From the NCBI GenBank assembly GCA_003978865.1, contig QNXS01000033.1:1-7347 (forward strand): 7,347 nt of DNA, in the 5' to 3' direction. The notes beneath the pieces are model-generated. The model made no database searches and had not been told where the DNA came from. It worked only from the letters and a program-made list of their open reading frames with translations. Position 1 is the first letter of the stretch, and every line of letters begins with the position of its first letter. Of the stretch, positions 5,400-7,347 are shown one piece after another. A program made the position numbers and the translations under genes. This stretch comes from Archaeoglobus sp. (GTDB lineage: Archaea; Halobacteriota; Archaeoglobi; Archaeoglobales; Archaeoglobaceae).

Positions 5400-6617
5400 T
5401 CAAAGGGTAGGCAAAACTGAAAATACCTTTGCATCTTTAATCATGTATTCCACAACAGCGTACTCGTTTGGCTGGTGAGCTTTACCATCAACCGTACTCC
5501 AGACAGCAGCATCAAATCCAGCTTTTCTGAAGAAAGATGCACATGTATTTCCTCCGAAACCCACAGGTTTAGCATCAACTCCAGAGACAAGCTTTATTGC
5601 ATCTTTCAAAAGTGTAACAACCTTGCTCTCCACAGAAGTGGGCGGGGATTCTTCTCTTTGAACAACTTCGTAGCTAACCTTAGCTTCACTCCGGGAATTG
5701 AAATTCTCTACAACGTTCTCAACAACTTCAAGCACACTATCAATCCCGTATTCAGGAAGAATTCTGCAGTCAAAGTAGCTGATGTCTCTTCCGGGAATTG
5801 TGTTTATGTTTTCAACGTTGCTTTCTCTCTTTGTGGGTTCAAAAGTTGACTCCGGAGGTAGAAATAGCTCATTTTTCCTGTTAAACCTTGAGTGAAGAGT
5901 TGAATCCAGTTCAAGTAAGAACCTCATCGCTTCTCTGCTTGCATTAATCGCTTGATGCGTCATGCTCGCATGGGCTTGTTTACCTCTTACGATAAACCTG
6001 ATCCAGAGTATGCTTTTTTCTGCAACTTCTATACAATCTCCCTGCGGGGTTCCCGCATCCGGTACAATGAAGTAGTCCCCCTTCCTAAATATACCGAGAT
6101 TTATCAAGTGCTGAATTCCATACCTGCTTCCAGTTTCTTCATCTGATACAAACGCGAGACACAGATTTCTTTTTGGTTCAATGCATAAATCTTTCAGTGC
6201 CTTGACCGCAAACATTGATGAAACAAGAGGCTGTGTGTTGTCCTCACTCCCCCTGCCATAAACTTTTCCATCCTTTATTACCGGTTCAAAGGGCGGAGTA
6301 TCCCATAGATCTGGGTCTCCTTCAGGTACGACATCCATGTGAGTTACTATCCATATTCTCTCCATATCCTCTTTTTCACAGAGTCTGACAACGAGGTTGG
6401 GTCTTACTCCTCCTTTTGCTCTGTCATCTTTTGAATCGTACCTCTCTACTTTAAATCCCCAGTTCTCAAAAATTCCGTGTATGTATTCTGCCCTGTCAAG
6501 TTCCCCCTCTCCACCGTTGTCTGGACCTATGGCTTTTATTTTGATTAAATCGCAGAGAGTTTTAACCATCTCTTCCCTGAATGACTCCACCTTACTGCAT
6601 AATTTTTCAAGCTCCAT
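5400..6617 (-). CDS. M20-family zinc metallohydrolase (dipeptidase / ArgE-DapE-like)
   Basis: 405 residues, ATG start, typical length. M20 enzymes are cytosolic two-metal amidohydrolases that cleave dipeptides or remove acyl groups from amino acids. The metal and catalytic residues are all visible: H93 and catalytic D95 in THMDVVPEGD, bridging D126 in GRGSEDNTQ, catalytic E160 and ligand E161 in SDEETGS, D187 in VPDAG, and H381 in HQPNEY. The inserted dimerisation (lid) domain is recognisable at about 205-320, including the conserved GKQAHAS with H216. The substrate cannot be read from sequence: a general archaeal dipeptidase-like M20 enzyme fits best, while succinyl-diaminopimelate desuccinylase or acetylornithine deacetylase names are less safe, because no lysine or arginine pathway genes are adjacent. 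It starts 24 bp after the winged-helix regulator gene on the same strand, with no clear TATA box or SD between, so the two are probably co-transcribed. Confidence 0.88.
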   Translation of the reverse strand: MELEKLCSKVESFREEMVKTLCDLIKIKAIGPDNGGEGELDRAEYIHGIFENWGFKVERYDSKDDRAKGGVRPNLVVRLCEKEDMERIWIVTHMDVVPEGDPDLWDTPPFEPVIKDGKVYGRGSEDNTQPLVSSMFAVKALKDLCIEPKRNLCLAFVSDEETGSRYGIQHLINLGIFRKGDYFIVPDAGTPQGDCIEVAEKSILWIRFIVRGKQAHASMTHQAINASREAMRFLLELDSTLHSRFNRKNELFLPPESTFEPTKRESNVENINTIPGRDISYFDCRILPEYGIDSVLEVVENVVENFNSRSEAKVSYEVVQREESPPTSVESKVVTLLKDAIKLVSGVDAKPVGFGGNTCASFFRKAGFDAAVWSTVDGKAHQPNEYAVVEYMIKDAKVFSVLPTL

Positions 6618-6641
6618 AAAATTTCAAGTGAAAAGGTATCA

Positions 6642-7157
6642 TTAGCTTTTTCGCAAGCGATCTTCAACTTCTCTCATCAGCTGTTTTGCAAGTGTACAGG
6701 CTTCAGTATCTCTATCTTCAAGCTTGGATATCATACTCTCAAGCTCAACCTTTATTGGTGCATAGGTAAAAACAGTGTCAATTCCTTTCAAATCAAGTTT
6801 CTCGTACTCTTTTAGAAAACTTCTGAGCAGTGCAAGCTTTTTTCTTGATATCAGATCTTTTGATAGCTCCCTTCTGAGTTCTCTCAGCTTAATAGCGATT
6901 GCTTTACCGCACTCAGTCAGCTTGAGAATTCTCGTTCTTCCGGTGTACTTACTCTCGACTATCGCCATTTCTTCAAGCTCTCCAAGAACTTTTGAAACGT
7001 AGCTGTAAGGTGACCCTACTTCTTTCGATATTATTAGGGGATAGGCTGTTTCTTCCCTATCCTCAGCTTCAAGTATCCTGAGCAGAATATCCACTGTCTT
7101 TTTATGTAAGAATAATTTTTCAACATCGCTCAGACTACCACCGCCGTAAATTTTCAC
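6642..7157 (-). CDS. Winged-helix transcriptional regulator, unassigned family
   Basis: 171 residues, GTG start (7157-7155). No other start codon occurs in frame before Met64, and a TATA box about 29 nt upstream supports this choice. Residues about 14-90 form a MarR/PadR-like winged helix: helix 1 around VEKLFLHKKTVDILLRILEA, a recognition helix in SPYSYVSKVLGELEEMAIV (49-67) and a wing followed by ESKYTGRTRILKLTECGKAIA (68-88). Residues about 92-171 are strongly charged and helical, and probably give a dimerisation or effector arm. There are no metal-binding cysteine clusters; the single cysteines at 83 and 154 are isolated. It probably binds DNA as a dimer. Being first in a likely two-gene unit with the M20 hydrolase, it may control that gene and itself, but no operator can be pointed to. 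Target and ligand are unknown. Confidence 0.75.
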   Translation of the reverse strand: MKIYGGGSLSDVEKLFLHKKTVDILLRILEAEDREETAYPLIISKEVGSPYSYVSKVLGELEEMAIVESKYTGRTRILKLTECGKAIAIKLRELRRELSKDLISRKKLALLRSFLKEYEKLDLKGIDTVFTYAPIKVELESMISKLEDRDTEACTLAKQLMREVEDRLRKS

Positions 7158-7181
7158 TATAAAGTTTAGCCGGTGATACTC

Positions 7182-7193
7182 TAATTTATACAG
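7182..7193 (-). promoter_or_regulatory. TATA-box promoter of the regulator / M20 unit
   Basis: The minus strand reads AAAAACTGTATAAATTAG, with TATAAATT at 7190-7183 centred about 29 nt before the GTG at 7157 and an A-rich BRE-like stretch just upstream. The predicted start is only a few bases before the GTG, so the mRNA is likely leaderless. It is the best-looking TATA box in the window. Confidence 0.6.
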
Positions 7194-7250
7194 TTTTTAA
7201 ATTTTTAACTCTATTATTGTCTGTAATCTGCCAATTACGCTGATAGTATT

Positions 7251-7347
7251 TTAATCCCAAATTTTTCTTGTTCCTCCGAAAGAGTAGATTTGGCACACTC
7301 TAATACTCTTTAATGCTTTATTACACTCATTGATATATTGCTCTATT
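7251..7347 (-). CDS. Possible 3' end of an unidentified gene (right edge)
   Basis: On the minus strand one frame is open from the right edge for 31 codons and ends with TAA at 7253-7251. The tail reads, in part, ALKSIRVCQIYSFGG and ends in KIWD. The other two minus frames have stops in this stretch. Codon choice (AGA, GGA, ATC and GAG) resembles the rest of the window. The stretch is too short to identify a family, and an open frame of this length could occur by chance in AT-rich DNA. If real, it would be the gene upstream of the regulator on the same strand, separated by 93 bp that hold the regulator's promoter. Confidence 0.3.
   Translation of the reverse strand, partial: IEQYINECNKALKSIRVCQIYSFGGTRKIWD

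Noticed and set aside
5475..5849. 124-codon plus-strand open frame opposite the M20 gene
   Set aside because: It is the shadow of a gene whose catalytic residues are all intact; its translation looks like no protein family.
1..7347. tRNA, rRNA, CRISPR array, insertion sequence or attachment site
   Set aside because: No cloverleaf-like GC-rich segment, regularly spaced repeat, transposase frame or flanking inverted repeat was found on reading both strands.

Overview
The window looks like chromosomal DNA from an anaerobic or facultative, probably thermophilic, archaeon. It is moderately AT-rich and uses AGA for most arginines. TATA boxes lie about 23-30 nt upstream of start codons that mostly lack a Shine-Dalgarno (SD) site, so leaderless transcription is likely. 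The gene content also fits archaea: an alternative-heme-pathway (Ahb) type radical SAM enzyme and an ArsA/Get3-family ATPase with a C-terminal Hsp20-like domain. An Archaeoglobi-like source is my best guess, but the sequence alone does not prove it.

Layout from left to right. (1) 1-506, minus: the N-terminal 168 residues of an unrecognised membrane protein that runs off the left edge, with the only strong SD in the window. (2) 676-1833, minus: a radical SAM/SPASM protein of the AhbC/NirJ1 type, a heme-biosynthesis enzyme. (3) 1900-3051, minus: an ArsA-family ATPase. (4) 3138-4004, plus: a UbiA-family prenyltransferase that reads as heme o synthase (CtaB/CyoE), divergent from the ATPase across 86 bp that carry one TATA element usable in both directions. 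(5) 4067-5359, plus: enolase with an unusual signature set. (6) 5400-6617, minus: an M20 metallohydrolase, convergent with enolase across an all-A/T stretch that probably terminates both. (7) 6642-7157, minus: a winged-helix regulator just upstream of the M20 gene, likely in the same transcript. (8) 7251-7347, minus: a possible 3' end of another gene.

The common thread is heme. Genes 2 and 4 act at an intermediate and at a late step of heme supply: AhbC works on the siroheme-derived route to heme b, and heme o synthase farnesylates heme b for terminal oxidases. The ATPase between them has no proven link to heme, but its place between two heme genes and the shared divergent promoter suggest a role in heme, cytochrome or membrane-protein handling. 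Enolase is central glycolysis/gluconeogenesis. The regulator and M20 pair looks like a small peptide or amino-acid unit.

Most of the window is ordinary core metabolism. I see no CRISPR array, mobile element, tRNA or rRNA, and no gene-free stretch longer than 300 bases. The most interesting points are the heme/ArsA neighbourhood, the divergent enolase signatures and the unidentified membrane protein at the left edge.
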